A stretch of 46,179 nucleotides of DNA from Nitrospirota bacterium. GTDB lineage: Bacteria > Nitrospirota > Thermodesulfovibrionia > Thermodesulfovibrionales > JdFR-88. The notes beneath the pieces were generated by a model. The model was given only the letters and a program-made list of their open reading frames with translations. It was not told the DNA's origin and did no database searches. Position numbers and translations under genes: made by a program. Where the stretch lies: NCBI GenBank assembly GCA_021789215.1, contig JAJYJS010000003.1, positions 113,828-160,006 of the forward strand. The letters are read 5' to 3'. Shown here piece after piece: positions 31,030 through 39,908 of the stretch (position 1 is the stretch's first letter; each line of letters opens with the position of its first letter).

Positions 31030-32225
31030 GGATACTTTTCCTCACTTCGCGCTATCCGTTTCCGCCCATAGGCGGGGACAAACTGAGGGCCTTTCACTTT
31101 ATTGGCCATATGATGAGGCTCGGGCACGAGGTGCATCTTCTCTCTCTAACCGGAAATGGGTCCCCTGGCGCCTGTACGCGCGGGAAGGTTGTCCCTGTTC
31201 CACGGTGGAAATCCTGGCTTGGGAGCCTTCGCGGCCTTCTCTTTTCCAGAAAAAAACCGTTGCAGGTATGGTATTTCCGTTCCGGCGAGTTCGGGCGTGA
31301 GGTGCTAAAGGCGCTTACCGGAAACCGCTGCGATCTTATCTTTTGCCACCTGATACGGACTGCCCAGTATGTAATGGACCTCCCCCTGGACATACCAAAA
31401 ATAATAGACTTGACCGACGCCATTTCACTTAACTATGAGCGTGTTTCGCAGGGCCTGCGCAATGGCGTTTCCTTTAAAAAGCTCCTTTACACGCTGGAAA
31501 AAAACCGCGTGCTGCGGTATGAGGGGAACGTGCTTGAAAAATTCGACAGGAGCGTCCTCATCTCCAGGGAGGACAGGGACTACCTTGGCCGCTTCCATGA
31601 CGTCTCAAAGGCAAGTGTGATAGGCAACGGGGTCGACACGGATTTTTTCCCGTTTCACAACGGGCGGTACGATGCTAAAACCGTGGTCTTCGCAGGCAAC
31701 ATGAGGACGCTCCCCAACTCCGACGCGGCCTTGTACTTTGCGGAAAAAGTCTTCCCGCTGGTAAAAAAATCCGTCCCTGACGCCAGGTTCATCATTGCCG
31801 GCGCCGGGCCCTCAAAAAAAATAAAGCGGCTTCAGGAGAAAGACGGAAATATTCATGTCACAGGGAAAGTGGAAGACATCCGGCCCTTCCTCCGGGCAGC
31901 GGCGGTCTCGGCAGCCCCGATGCGCTATGGCGCTGGCGTGCAGAACAAGATACTTGAATCAATGGCACTTGGAACACCGGTGGCGGCATCCTCCATAGGG
32001 CTTGAAGGGCTTGAAGCGGAGCCGGATAAAGAGATACTGGTTGGAGACACCCCCTGGGCACTCGCGGAAAGGGTAGTGGCCCTGATGAGGGACAGGGGCC
32101 TCCGCAAAAAACTCTCGCTGGCCTCAAGAGGGCTCATAGAGGCCAGATACAGTTGGGACAGGGCCTTTGAGGGGCTCGACACCCTTCTTGAGGAAATGAG
32201 CGGCAAAAAACGATTGCAACCATAG
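31026..32225 (+). CDS. Family 4 glycosyltransferase
   Basis: The 399-residue GT-B enzyme opens with LFLTSRYPFPPIGGDKLRAF and has the late nucleotide-sugar motif GAGVQNKILESMALGTPV typical of GT4. The overall layout, including LTDAISLNYERV in the first half, resembles the glycosyltransferase family associated with PEP-CTERM/exosortase polysaccharide loci (Stp1-type). No exosortase is seen here. The ATGA overlap with the polymerase gene shows it belongs to the same transcript. Confidence 0.88.
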   Translation: MRILFLTSRYPFPPIGGDKLRAFHFIGHMMRLGHEVHLLSLTGNGSPGACTRGKVVPVPRWKSWLGSLRGLLFSRKKPLQVWYFRSGEFGREVLKALTGNRCDLIFCHLIRTAQYVMDLPLDIPKIIDLTDAISLNYERVSQGLRNGVSFKKLLYTLEKNRVLRYEGNVLEKFDRSVLISREDRDYLGRFHDVSKASVIGNGVDTDFFPFHNGRYDAKTVVFAGNMRTLPNSDAALYFAEKVFPLVKKSVPDARFIIAGAGPSKKIKRLQEKDGNIHVTGKVEDIRPFLRAAAVSAAPMRYGAGVQNKILESMALGTPVAASSIGLEGLEAEPDKEILVGDTPWALAERVVALMRDRGLRKKLSLASRGLIEARYSWDRAFEGLDTLLEEMSGKKRLQP

Positions 32226-32243
32226 GTTGATATTGGCTATAAT
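32214..32243 (+). promoter_or_regulatory. Internal sigma-70-like promoter before wecB
   Basis: TTGCAA (32214-32219) and a perfect TATAAT (32238-32243) are separated by 18 bases. The -35 lies inside the previous gene. The predicted start point is near 32250, 3 bases before the ATG at 32253, so wecB may have its own near-leaderless transcript in addition to read-through. Confidence 0.45.
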
Positions 32244-32252
32244 TTGCGGGAT

Positions 32253-33416
32253 ATGAAAGCGCGGATGAAGACGCTTGTTGTCTTTGGCACCAGGCCGGAG
32301 GCGATAAAGCTTGCCCCCTTGATAAAGGAGCTGGAAGGGGACGGGTTTTTCCGCCCCGTGGTATGCGTGACTGCACAGCACAGGGAGATGCTGGACCAGG
32401 TGCTTGGCGTCTTTGGCATCAGGCCCGCATACGACCTGAACATAATGAAAAAGGATCAGGGCCTGCACGATATAACGGGACTGGCGCTAAAGGGCATAGG
32501 GGAAGTCATCGGGGCGGAAAGGCCGGACGTGGTAATAGTTCAGGGGGACACAACAACGACCTTTGCCGGTGCGCTTGCCGCATATTATTCAAGGGTGCCG
32601 GTGGCCCATGTGGAGGCGGGTCTCCGCACATTCGATAAATACAGGCCCTTCCCGGAGGAGATAAACCGGAGACTCACAACGCGCATTGCGGAGCTTCATT
32701 TCGTCCCCACCCCGAAATCAAGAGAAAACCTGCTCCGCGAGGCGGTGGAGCCCGGAAAAATCTTTGTCACAGGCAATACGGTAATAGACGCCCTCCTCAT
32801 GACTGTCGAAAAACAAAGGCGTTCCGGGCAGCAGAGGGAAAGACTTGCCGGTGCGCCAGGCGGCACACCGGCGGACAACGGGAGAAAAATGATACTGGTA
32901 ACAAGCCACAGGCGCGAGAACTTCGGAGGAGGGGTGGACAACATCTGCCTGGCGCTCAGGGAGATAGCCGTTTCGCGCCCCTCGGTGGACATAGTATTCC
33001 CCGTCCACCCGAACCCGAACGTGCAGGGGCCCGTAAGGAGGATACTTGGCGGGGTCGCTAACGTCCATCTCATCCCACCCGCCGGTTACGGGCCTTTCGT
33101 GCACCTCCTTTCAAGGGCGCACCTGATACTTACCGATTCCGGGGGCGTTCAGGAGGAAGCTCCGTCGCTTGGCAAACCGGTGCTCGTCATGCGGGAGACC
33201 ACGGAGCGCCCCGAGGGCGTGGAGGCTGGCACCGTGAGGCTTGTGGGAACGGACAGGGGGCAGATAGTCAGGGAGACAAACAGGCTTCTGGATGACGAAA
33301 AGGCATATGCCGCGATGAGCGCCGCGCATAACCCATACGGCGACGGCAAGGCGTCAAAAAGGATAGCGGGGATTCTAAAAAAAACTTCCCCTCTCTATTC
33401 TTCCTTGCCCATGTAA
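32253..33416 (+). CDS. wecB: UDP-N-acetylglucosamine 2-epimerase (non-hydrolysing)
   Basis: WecB interconverts UDP-GlcNAc and UDP-ManNAc, supplying ManNAc-derived units for polysaccharides. The 387-residue protein has the N-terminal [15 protein letters not shown], the segment [26 protein letters not shown] and the C-terminal [17 protein letters not shown] motif with its active-site residues. Possible starts are TTG 32244, ATG 32253 and ATG 32265; none has a good Shine-Dalgarno sequence. I chose 32253 from the position of the -10 element. It suggests that ManNAc or ManNAcA occurs in the repeat unit. Confidence 0.92.
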   Translation: MKARMKTLVVFGTRPEAIKLAPLIKELEGDGFFRPVVCVTAQHREMLDQVLGVFGIRPAYDLNIMKKDQGLHDITGLALKGIGEVIGAERPDVVIVQGDTTTTFAGALAAYYSRVPVAHVEAGLRTFDKYRPFPEEINRRLTTRIAELHFVPTPKSRENLLREAVEPGKIFVTGNTVIDALLMTVEKQRRSGQQRERLAGAPGGTPADNGRKMILVTSHRRENFGGGVDNICLALREIAVSRPSVDIVFPVHPNPNVQGPVRRILGGVANVHLIPPAGYGPFVHLLSRAHLILTDSGGVQEEAPSLGKPVLVMRETTERPEGVEAGTVRLVGTDRGQIVRETNRLLDDEKAYAAMSAAHNPYGDGKASKRIAGILKKTSPLYSSLPM

Positions 33417-33478
33417 ATGTGCGGCATAAGGTCTATTCTATTTCAGGAAGATTAATATATTTTTTACCCCTGAGATTC

Positions 33479-34588
33479 TCACGGCAGGAATATCCCCCCC
33501 AGCACTACCCGCCTTTTTGCCCCGGTTGCGCCGGGGACGTTGGAGGGGCGGCCCGAAAGCGTCTCGTTGGCAAGCACGGCAAAGCTCAACGCCTCCTTGG
33601 CCTCTGACGGTATCCCGTACTCCTCTATCAGGCTCACCTTCACTCCGGCAAACATCTCCCTGAGAAGGCCCACCAGATAACCGTTTTTCGTCCCGCCGCC
33701 GCAGAGGATTATCTCCTTCAAATCATGCCTGGGCAGAACAAACCTCTCGTAAGCGCCCCTTATGGAAAGCGCCGTGAAGCGGGTGAGGGTGGCAATGATG
33801 TCGAACGGGTTTTTTTGCCTGTGCCTTCTTATGACCGCCTCCGCCGAAGGCTTTCCGAACAGCTCGCGCCCCGTGGATTTGGGGGGCTTCAGTTTAAGAT
33901 AGGGATGGCTCATCAGCTCTGTGAGGAGTTTTTCGTCCGGACTGCCTTTCATCGCGGCCCTTCCGCCCCGGTCAAAGGGCCTTTTTAAGAGCAGCTTCAT
34001 CGCCTCGTCCATGAGCGCGTTGCCCGGCCCGGTGTCGAAGGCGATTACGTCATCTATTTTGGGGGTGACGACGGTTACGTTTGCAATGCCCCCTATGTTC
34101 TGGACGGCCTTTACCTGGCGCCCCCTGAACAATATGTAATCGGCATAGGGCACGAGGGGCGCTCCCTGCCCGCCTGCGGCCATGTCCGCTGGCCTGAAGT
34201 CCGCAACGACCGGGACGCCCGTCTTCTGCGCTATCACGGACGGGGCGCCTATCTGCAAAGTGGAGCCCTGTTTTTTCCCCGCGGGCGGGATGTGGTATAT
34301 GGTCTGCCCGTGGGATGCGATGGCATCGGGCCTGATGCCCGATTGCCTGATGCTCGAAAGCGCGGCCCCGGCGAAGGCGCCGGCAAGCTCGAAGTTCAGC
34401 CTGCATATGTCTTCCGTCCTGCCGTCAAAAGCGGACGCGATGCGCTCCCTGACGCCCTTCGGGTACGGATAGTGCGCCCAGTGGAGGAGTTTTACTTTTG
34501 CGGAGGGGCCAGCGCCCGCAATCCTCGCGGTTGCCGAGTCAATGCCGTCGTGGGACGTGCCGGACATGAGCCCAAGGATTGTCCTCAC
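33479..34588 (-). CDS. anmK: Anhydro-N-acetylmuramic acid kinase
   Basis: AnmK phosphorylates and opens 1,6-anhydro-MurNAc during peptidoglycan recycling. The 369-residue protein has the ATP-binding start GLMSGTSHDGID, ASHGQTIYH, the catalytic region VADFRPADMAAGGQGAPLVP and NIGGIANVT. The start GTG at 34588 overlaps the upstream stop (GTGA). It is the last gene of the minus-strand housekeeping operon and converges on the exopolysaccharide cluster. Confidence 0.95.
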   Translation of the reverse strand: MRTILGLMSGTSHDGIDSATARIAGAGPSAKVKLLHWAHYPYPKGVRERIASAFDGRTEDICRLNFELAGAFAGAALSSIRQSGIRPDAIASHGQTIYHIPPAGKKQGSTLQIGAPSVIAQKTGVPVVADFRPADMAAGGQGAPLVPYADYILFRGRQVKAVQNIGGIANVTVVTPKIDDVIAFDTGPGNALMDEAMKLLLKRPFDRGGRAAMKGSPDEKLLTELMSHPYLKLKPPKSTGRELFGKPSAEAVIRRHRQKNPFDIIATLTRFTALSIRGAYERFVLPRHDLKEIILCGGGTKNGYLVGLLREMFAGVKVSLIEEYGIPSEAKEALSFAVLANETLSGRPSNVPGATGAKRRVVLGGIFLP

Positions 34589-35256
34589 GAAATGAGGTCC
34601 GGGTTCTCCGTAACCTTTATATGCCCCTCAAGGCTCCTGATGTAGGAATCCAGAACGCGTTCCTTCTTGGCGCCAAGCACCGCCTCTTTTACCATCTGGG
34701 CGGCTTTCTCGTCGCCGGAGGGTATGCGGGCATTCTCGGCAGGGGAGAGTTCCACCGGGTCTTCTATCAGCCTGCGCATCTTGTTCAGAAGAAGCTGCCG
34801 CCTTTTCATGGACTCGTACTCCGACGGAGTGAGGCGGTTAAACTCTAAAGTCCTCAGGTATACCTGCCTGTCGAAGACGTTGTTCCTGGCGAAATTGGGA
34901 TCGGCCATGATGGAGTCGGAAAGCTCCTTGTCCGTAACGGTGAGCCCCGCGTTCCGGGCGGCCCTGTAAAGGACTGCTTCCGTTACCAGTTCGTCGAGCA
35001 CCTTTTGCTTGAGTTCCTTTTTCATGTTGTCATCGAACTTGGCCCCATAGACCTGCCTCATCGCGTCTTCAGCCCGTTCATAGGTGCGCCAATAGTCGGC
35101 AAGCGTTATCTTGTCCTTGCCGATGGTGGCGACGGCCTCCGTGTGTTTTCCGCCGTCGAGCTGCCTGCTGCCCACACCCCAGAATATGAACGAGACGATC
35201 ACTATCAGAAAAAGCACGTAAAAGTATTTGGCGTGCCTGCGCATCGATTTAAGCAT
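34585..35256 (-). CDS. SurA N-terminal-domain-like membrane-anchored protein, no PPIase domain
   Basis: The protein of 223 residues has a single N-terminal membrane anchor (YFYVLFLIVIVSFIFWGV) followed by a periplasmic helical domain resembling the chaperone part of SurA/PpiD (KITLADYWRTYERAEDAM, LVTEAVLYRAARNAGLTVT, DKELSDSI). Unlike SurA or PpiD it ends before any parvulin isomerase domain, so it would be a chaperone-only protein. I chose ATG 35256, with GAGAGG upstream overlapping the NUDIX stop, over the TTG at 35268. It is co-transcribed with anmK. Confidence 0.78.
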   Translation of the reverse strand: MLKSMRRHAKYFYVLFLIVIVSFIFWGVGSRQLDGGKHTEAVATIGKDKITLADYWRTYERAEDAMRQVYGAKFDDNMKKELKQKVLDELVTEAVLYRAARNAGLTVTDKELSDSIMADPNFARNNVFDRQVYLRTLEFNRLTPSEYESMKRRQLLLNKMRRLIEDPVELSPAENARIPSGDEKAAQMVKEAVLGAKKERVLDSYIRSLEGHIKVTENPDLIS

Positions 35257-35264
35257 TTTCCCTC

Positions 35265-35675
35265 TCAATACCTCCCGTTAAAATAGTCTTCCAGAATCTT
35301 TTTATGGTCGAAGGCCAGCGGCCCCGGCAGGTTTTTTCTCCCGAAGACCCCGGCCTTTTTTGCATCGTCAGCGGCCTGGAGCCTGCCGCTCCCCTCCGCT
35401 ATGTAAACCGTCGTTATCGTGTGCATACGCTCGTCCCTTGCCGGGTCGGAGTACGTATGGAACTGCCTTTTGAGGGCAACGGCAAGTCCGGTTTCCTCCC
35501 TTGCCTCGCGCACAGCGGCGGCCTCAAGCGGCTCGCCGTAATCCACAAACCCGCCAGGCAGCGCCCAGCCGTGCGGGGGGTTTTTCCTCTCTATCAGCAC
35601 AATGCCGCCTTCATACTCTATGACTATGTCCACAGTAGGCACCGGGTTCCTGAATTTCCTCTCTCCGGCGGCCAT
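35265..35675 (-). CDS. NUDIX hydrolase, ADP-ribose pyrophosphatase-like
   Basis: The 136-residue single-domain enzyme contains a complete Nudix box (GFVDYGE, seven residues, then REAREETGL), which binds the catalytic metal. Short family members with [12 protein letters not shown] are often ADP-ribose or nucleoside diphosphate sugar pyrophosphatases, but the substrate is not decided by sequence alone. ATG 35675 has GGGAG 6 bases upstream. It is 14 bases after the hfq stop. Confidence 0.92.
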   Translation of the reverse strand: MAAGERKFRNPVPTVDIVIEYEGGIVLIERKNPPHGWALPGGFVDYGEPLEAAAVREAREETGLAVALKRQFHTYSDPARDERMHTITTVYIAEGSGRLQAADDAKKAGVFGRKNLPGPLAFDHKKILEDYFNGRY

Positions 35676-35689
35676 CGGCGTCTCCCGTC

Positions 35690-35932
35690 CTATTCGCTCT
35701 CCGGCGTATCGAAATCCTTTTCAGGAAGGATGGTGGATATGGCGTGCTTGTAGATGAGCTGCGGACTGGAGCCCTTCAGGAGTACGACGAAGCTGTCGAA
35801 CCCCTTTATAACGCCCCTCAGCCTTATGCCGTTTGTCAGGTAGACCACAACGGGGACCTTGTCCTTTCTCAACCGGTTCAAATACGCATCCTGAAGTGAC
35901 TGGGCCTTGTTGCTGCTGCTGGTCACGCTCAT
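35690..35932 (-). CDS. hfq: RNA chaperone Hfq
   Basis: Hfq is the hexameric Sm-like protein that pairs small RNAs with messages. The 80-residue protein has Sm1 ([20 protein letters not shown] to FDSFVVLL; first part about residues 12-31) and Sm2 ([10 protein letters not shown]). I chose ATG 35932 because GGGGAGG lies just upstream and the N terminus then has the usual length; an in-frame extension to 35971 would include the ribosome-binding site. The miaA-hfq order is widely conserved. Its presence implies sRNA-based regulation. Confidence 0.95.
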   Translation of the reverse strand: MSVTSSSNKAQSLQDAYLNRLRKDKVPVVVYLTNGIRLRGVIKGFDSFVVLLKGSSPQLIYKHAISTILPEKDFDTPESE

Positions 35933-36004
35933 ATTCCCCTCCCCGGAGAAAAGAATTTTATTAAGGAACACAATAGCTTATTTTAAATTGAAAATCAATT
36001 AACT

Positions 36005-36955
36005 TCAATATAACCGCAACTCAGGCAGGCGCAGGCAAAGCTCCCGGGCCAGACTGCCGTACACCTCCACGGCGCCGCGCATGCCGGTGGCGTCCACCCA
36101 TGCCACGCCCTCCTCCTTCCTGAACCACGTGAACTGCCGCTTTGCATACCGCCTGGTGTTGCGTTTTAAAAGCCGCACGGCCTCCTCATAAGGGTACTGC
36201 CCGCGGAGATAGCCCGCCATTTCCTTGTACCCTATGGCCTGCATGGCGGTCCTGGACGGGGCAGGCCCCTCAAAAACAATCTTCTTCACTTCATTGACAA
36301 GCCCCTGGGCAAGCATCCTGTCCACCCGCTCCTCTATCATCGTGTAAAGCTCCCCGCGCCCTCTGGTTATGCCTGTCTTTATGAAATCACAGGGCAGCGG
36401 GGCGGTCAGTTCTTTTCTCAGCTCCGAGACAGGAGCTTTCGCCCTTATGCAGACCTCAAGCGCCCTTACGAGCCTGCGGGTGTCGCCGGGGCTTATACAG
36501 CGGGCCGCCTCGGGGTCAAGCTCGCGGAGCCTGTCCATGAGGCTTCCCCCCCCGCCTTCCTCCATTCGAAGGAGTTCCTCCCGCAAGCCGTGGTCGGCCC
36601 CGGGGGCGCTGAAAAGCCCCCTTGTAAGGGCCTTTATGTAGAGCCCCGTGCCCCCCACGACCAGGGGTATCCTGCCTTCCCGGTGAAGGCGCTCCATGAC
36701 CGGGACCGCAAGCTCAAGAAACCTTCCCGCACTGAACTCCTCCCAGGGGTCGATAACGTCTATCAGGTGGTGGCGGACCTCCGCAAGCTGCCCTGCAGAG
36801 GGTTTTGCCGTCCCTATGTCCATGCCCCTGTAGAGCTGCATGGAGTCCGCGCTGATTATCTCGGTGCCAAGCGCCTTTGCAAGGAGGATGGAGGCCCCGG
36901 TCTTGCCGGAGGACGTCGGGCCAAGAAGTATTATGACCTTGTTCACGTTACTCAT
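36005..36955 (-). CDS. miaA: tRNA dimethylallyltransferase
   Basis: MiaA adds a dimethylallyl group to A37 of tRNAs that read codons beginning with U. The 316-residue protein has the P-loop GPTSSGKTG, the SADSMQLYRGMDIGTAKP motif, GGTGLYIKALTRG and the late RNTRRYAKRQFTWFR. ATG 36955 is used, though a GTG 9 bases further in also fits. It lies 30 bases after rtcA and 72 bases before hfq, in the same operon. Confidence 0.95.
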   Translation of the reverse strand: MSNVNKVIILLGPTSSGKTGASILLAKALGTEIISADSMQLYRGMDIGTAKPSAGQLAEVRHHLIDVIDPWEEFSAGRFLELAVPVMERLHREGRIPLVVGGTGLYIKALTRGLFSAPGADHGLREELLRMEEGGGGSLMDRLRELDPEAARCISPGDTRRLVRALEVCIRAKAPVSELRKELTAPLPCDFIKTGITRGRGELYTMIEERVDRMLAQGLVNEVKKIVFEGPAPSRTAMQAIGYKEMAGYLRGQYPYEEAVRLLKRNTRRYAKRQFTWFRKEEGVAWVDATGMRGAVEVYGSLARELCLRLPELRLY

Positions 36956-36985
36956 GCCTCAAGCTCAGCGCTAGCCGGGCGCCGC

Positions 36986-38026
36986 TCAGTCAAGCGTCAC
37001 CTTCCCCGGAGCGCCCTCCGCGCCTTCCACCCGGAAATTAAAAGACTCCATGAACCTGCTGATGACATACAGGTTTGTCAGCAGGTGCCTTGTAATGCGC
37101 GAGGTGGTGAAGGTTAGCGGCCTTCCGGGGGAAAGCGCAAAATAAAGCAGCATCTGGTCCGCCAGGTGCGGCTCCAGGCAGCCGGGGTTGGAGTCGTGCT
37201 CCAGGAACGCCCGCGCGGCTTCCTCGCCCACTGTCTCAGCGGGCTTGCCCCGCTCCCCCAGCGCGGAAAACCCTGCAAGGGCGTTTTCATACCTGGCAAC
37301 AAGAAAGACAAAGGTCCCCTTGCCTGCGGAGTTTTTTCCCACTTCTTCAATCCTTATGTCTGCCTCATGGTCAGGGATTGCCTTAAGCAGGGCGTCCCTC
37401 TGCCTGAGGGCGATGCTCAGAGGCAGGCCGCAGACCGCGGATACGCCCTCTATGGAGAGGAGTTTTCCGCGTTCGGCGCAGCCCCCCGGCGGGAAAAAAA
37501 GGCCTTTCACCGGCAATACGGAGTATCTTACGGCCCCTCCCCCGCGTGGGTAGAACCCGTAGCGCTCTATCTCCGCCGTGGCGCGGAGGCCCGCCCTTTC
37601 CAGTTGGGCAAGGAACACATGCCTGATGTAGTCGAACGGCGGACTCATCGGGACATGGGTGCCGCCTGCAAGCTCGAGGGTTGCACCGCCCCCGGCAAAC
37701 GCGAGCGGCGCAAGGAGCGTCTGAAAGAGGAGCGAGGTGGAGCCGGCCGTTCCGATGTCGAACGAATAACTTTTCCCGGGCAGCACCGGCCCCGGCTCGA
37801 ATACAAGCCCGGTGGAGCCCTGGGCAGCCCCGGCAAGTTTCCTCGCGCCGGATATGGCCGCGGCGGCCCTCACGCTTGCCAGGTGCTGGGGCATGAGGCC
37901 GGGCCTCTTCCTGCCGCCCCTTATGTTGAATATGCGCAAGGGGACTGTCTTGAGGCATGAAAGCGCCAGGGATGTCCTCAGTATCTGGCCTCCGCCCTCT
38001 CCATAATTGCCGTCTATCGCTATCAT
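36986..38026 (-). CDS. rtcA: RNA 3'-terminal phosphate cyclase
   Basis: RtcA converts RNA 3'-phosphate ends to 2',3'-cyclic phosphates using ATP. The 346-residue protein has the N-terminal DGNYGEGGGQILRTSLALS, RGGRKRPGLMPQHLASV, GTAGSTSLLFQTLL, and the nucleotidyl-acceptor histidine in EPHLADQMLLYFAL. No rtcB ligase or rtcR regulator is nearby; instead it heads the miaA-hfq operon. The ATG at 38026 lacks a Shine-Dalgarno sequence and lies 9 bases after a TATAAT. Confidence 0.95.
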   Translation of the reverse strand: MIAIDGNYGEGGGQILRTSLALSCLKTVPLRIFNIRGGRKRPGLMPQHLASVRAAAAISGARKLAGAAQGSTGLVFEPGPVLPGKSYSFDIGTAGSTSLLFQTLLAPLAFAGGGATLELAGGTHVPMSPPFDYIRHVFLAQLERAGLRATAEIERYGFYPRGGGAVRYSVLPVKGLFFPPGGCAERGKLLSIEGVSAVCGLPLSIALRQRDALLKAIPDHEADIRIEEVGKNSAGKGTFVFLVARYENALAGFSALGERGKPAETVGEEAARAFLEHDSNPGCLEPHLADQMLLYFALSPGRPLTFTTSRITRHLLTNLYVISRFMESFNFRVEGAEGAPGKVTLD

Positions 38027-38035
38027 CTATTATTT

Positions 38036-38041
38036 ATTATA
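38036..38041 (-). promoter_or_regulatory. -10 element of the rtcA-miaA-hfq operon
   Basis: A perfect TATAAT on the minus strand lies 9 bases before the rtcA ATG, in an AT-rich stretch. The predicted start point near 38029 leaves a leader of about 3 bases. No clear -35 is visible. Confidence 0.4.
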
Positions 38042-38200
38042 ATTGACTCTGATATGGCCAGGGTAAAAGCCCGTTCCATTTTGAGACATACCCCTTTGTT
38101 GCATTCTTGGTGCTATTTTATATATCATCTATTAATTATAAGTTTGGGCTGGCAAATGAAAGAGTTTGGACGATTGCGATAAACCTTAGAGGAGGGGGAA

Positions 38201-39148
38201 ATGCGCAGAGTCTTAAGCTTCACGCCTGTTTGCCTTCTGGTCCCGCTATTAGTTCTGTTATGGGCAAGCGCCGCCCGCGCCTCTGGCGATTGTTTGATAT
38301 GCCATAGCGCGATGCATGGCGCAGTCAAGGACGCAAAAGGGGAGACCGTTCAGGTCCACCTGGATGCGGAGGCCTTCACGAAGTCTGTCCACGGCTCCCT
38401 TGAATGTACCAACTGCCATATGAGCTTCACTTCGGGCCCGCACAAGCCGCCCGAAGGCGGCACCACCCCGGAGGTCGCGGCCCTTCTGCCCTACACCAGG
38501 CTGAAGGCAAAAGTGGACCCCGTCGCCCTTGCGGCCTGCTCACAGTGCCATCCCGGCATCTACAAGGAGGTCAGGGAGAGCATCCACGGCGAGGGCATCT
38601 TCAAAAAGAAGCAATCCGACCCGCCGCTCTGCCTTGACTGTCATGGAAACCCGCACTACATCGTCGCCAAAACCGACCCCAAGTCGCCGGTGAATTTTGC
38701 CAACGTGCTTGAGACATGCGGCCGGTGCCACAACAACGAGGAAGTCGCGAAGAAGTACGGGATGAGCGGCCATGTCATTGAAAAGTACAAGGAGAGCTTC
38801 CATGGCAAGAAGTACATCCTGGGGGACAAGAAGGTCCCCATCTGCAACACCTGCCACGGCGCTCACATGATCATGGCGGTTGCCGCGCCGGGTTCCCCGG
38901 TAATGGGCCAGGCCAAGCTGGCCACGTGCGGCCGGTGCCACAAGGGGGCCACGGAAAAATTCGTCGCCGCCCCGGTCCACAAGTACATAGGGAAGGAAAA
39001 CCCCATCCCCTTCTACGGGGAAAAACTCCTGATACTGCTCGTCTTCGGCGTCTTCGGCTTCACGGTCTCTCACGTTATTCTTGAGAGCTGGGCCGAGATA
39101 AGGGACAACATCTTCAGGAAAAGCGGCAAAGGGGGACCCCATGATTGA
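38201..39148 (+). CDS. Heptahaem c-type cytochrome with C-terminal membrane anchor
   Basis: The 315-residue protein has a signal peptide (cleaved near ARASG, residue 28), seven CxxCH haem-binding motifs (CLICH, CTNCH, CSQCH, CLDCH, CGRCH, CNTCH, CGRCH) and a C-terminal membrane helix (LLILLVFGVFGFTVSHVI). The periplasmic multihaem domain is therefore tethered to the inner membrane. It probably takes electrons from the cytochrome b encoded next. AGGAGGGGG lies 3 bases before the ATG. It overlaps the following gene by 8 bases, so the two products are translationally coupled. Confidence 0.92.
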   Translation: MRRVLSFTPVCLLVPLLVLLWASAARASGDCLICHSAMHGAVKDAKGETVQVHLDAEAFTKSVHGSLECTNCHMSFTSGPHKPPEGGTTPEVAALLPYTRLKAKVDPVALAACSQCHPGIYKEVRESIHGEGIFKKKQSDPPLCLDCHGNPHYIVAKTDPKSPVNFANVLETCGRCHNNEEVAKKYGMSGHVIEKYKESFHGKKYILGDKKVPICNTCHGAHMIMAVAAPGSPVMGQAKLATCGRCHKGATEKFVAAPVHKYIGKENPIPFYGEKLLILLVFGVFGFTVSHVILESWAEIRDNIFRKSGKGGPHD

Positions 39149-39908
39149 CAGCAAGGAGATTTCCGTGAAAGGGATTAAAGTGGAAAAAACCGAAGTTGGC
39201 GAGCAGGCCGTTCCGAAGGAGATAGAGCGTTTCAATGTGATATTCAGGATCCAGCACGTGATAATGCTGGTGACGTTCCTTCTGCTTGCCTTCACGGGCT
39301 GGGCGCTCAAATACCCCGAGATAGAGCCCTCCAAGTGGTGGGTGAGGATATGGGGCGGGCCGGAGACGGCCGGCATCATACACCGGACCGCAGGGCTCAC
39401 GATGCTGGCCGACTTCGTCTGGCACGTGATATATCTTGGCTACCTGTTCGCAAAGGGCATGCGCATCCGGGCCGTAACGACAATAATACCCATACCCAAG
39501 GACATAGCCGACGTCATCAAGAACTACATGTATTTCCTTGGCATATCGAAGGAAAAACCGCGCTTCGGCAGGTTCAGCTACATACACAAGTTCGACTACT
39601 GGGCGGTCTTCTGGGGCATGGGGATAATAGGCATCTCCGGCTTCGTGCTGGCGTTCCCGGTATTCTCGTCTCAGTTCTTCCCCAAGGCGGCGCTCGGCTG
39701 GCTCTGGCCCATGATGATGATACTTCACAGCGACGAGGCCCTTCTGGCCATAGTCTTCATCCTCTTCTGGCACTTCTTCAACGAGCACCTCAAGTGGGGC
39801 AAGTTCCCCATGAGCTGGACGTGGATAACCGGCAAGGTGACAGCCGATTACATGAAACACGAGCACCCGCTGGAATACGAAAAGATGTTCGGCAAGGAGG
39901 GCGACTGA
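39141..39908 (+). CDS. Membrane cytochrome b (quinol-interacting subunit)
   Basis: The 255-residue protein has four or five membrane helices with histidines in the right places for two haems b: FRIQHVIML, GIIHRTAGL, FVWHVIYLG, MMILHSDEALL and FWHFFNEHLKWG. It belongs to the cytochrome b/b6-like group (formate dehydrogenase gamma, thiosulfate reductase and Cbc-type subunits). It should exchange electrons with the quinone pool and pass them to the multihaem proteins encoded on either side. The stop overlaps the next ATG (TGATG). Confidence 0.88.
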   Translation: MIDSKEISVKGIKVEKTEVGEQAVPKEIERFNVIFRIQHVIMLVTFLLLAFTGWALKYPEIEPSKWWVRIWGGPETAGIIHRTAGLTMLADFVWHVIYLGYLFAKGMRIRAVTTIIPIPKDIADVIKNYMYFLGISKEKPRFGRFSYIHKFDYWAVFWGMGIIGISGFVLAFPVFSSQFFPKAALGWLWPMMMILHSDEALLAIVFILFWHFFNEHLKWGKFPMSWTWITGKVTADYMKHEHPLEYEKMFGKEGD

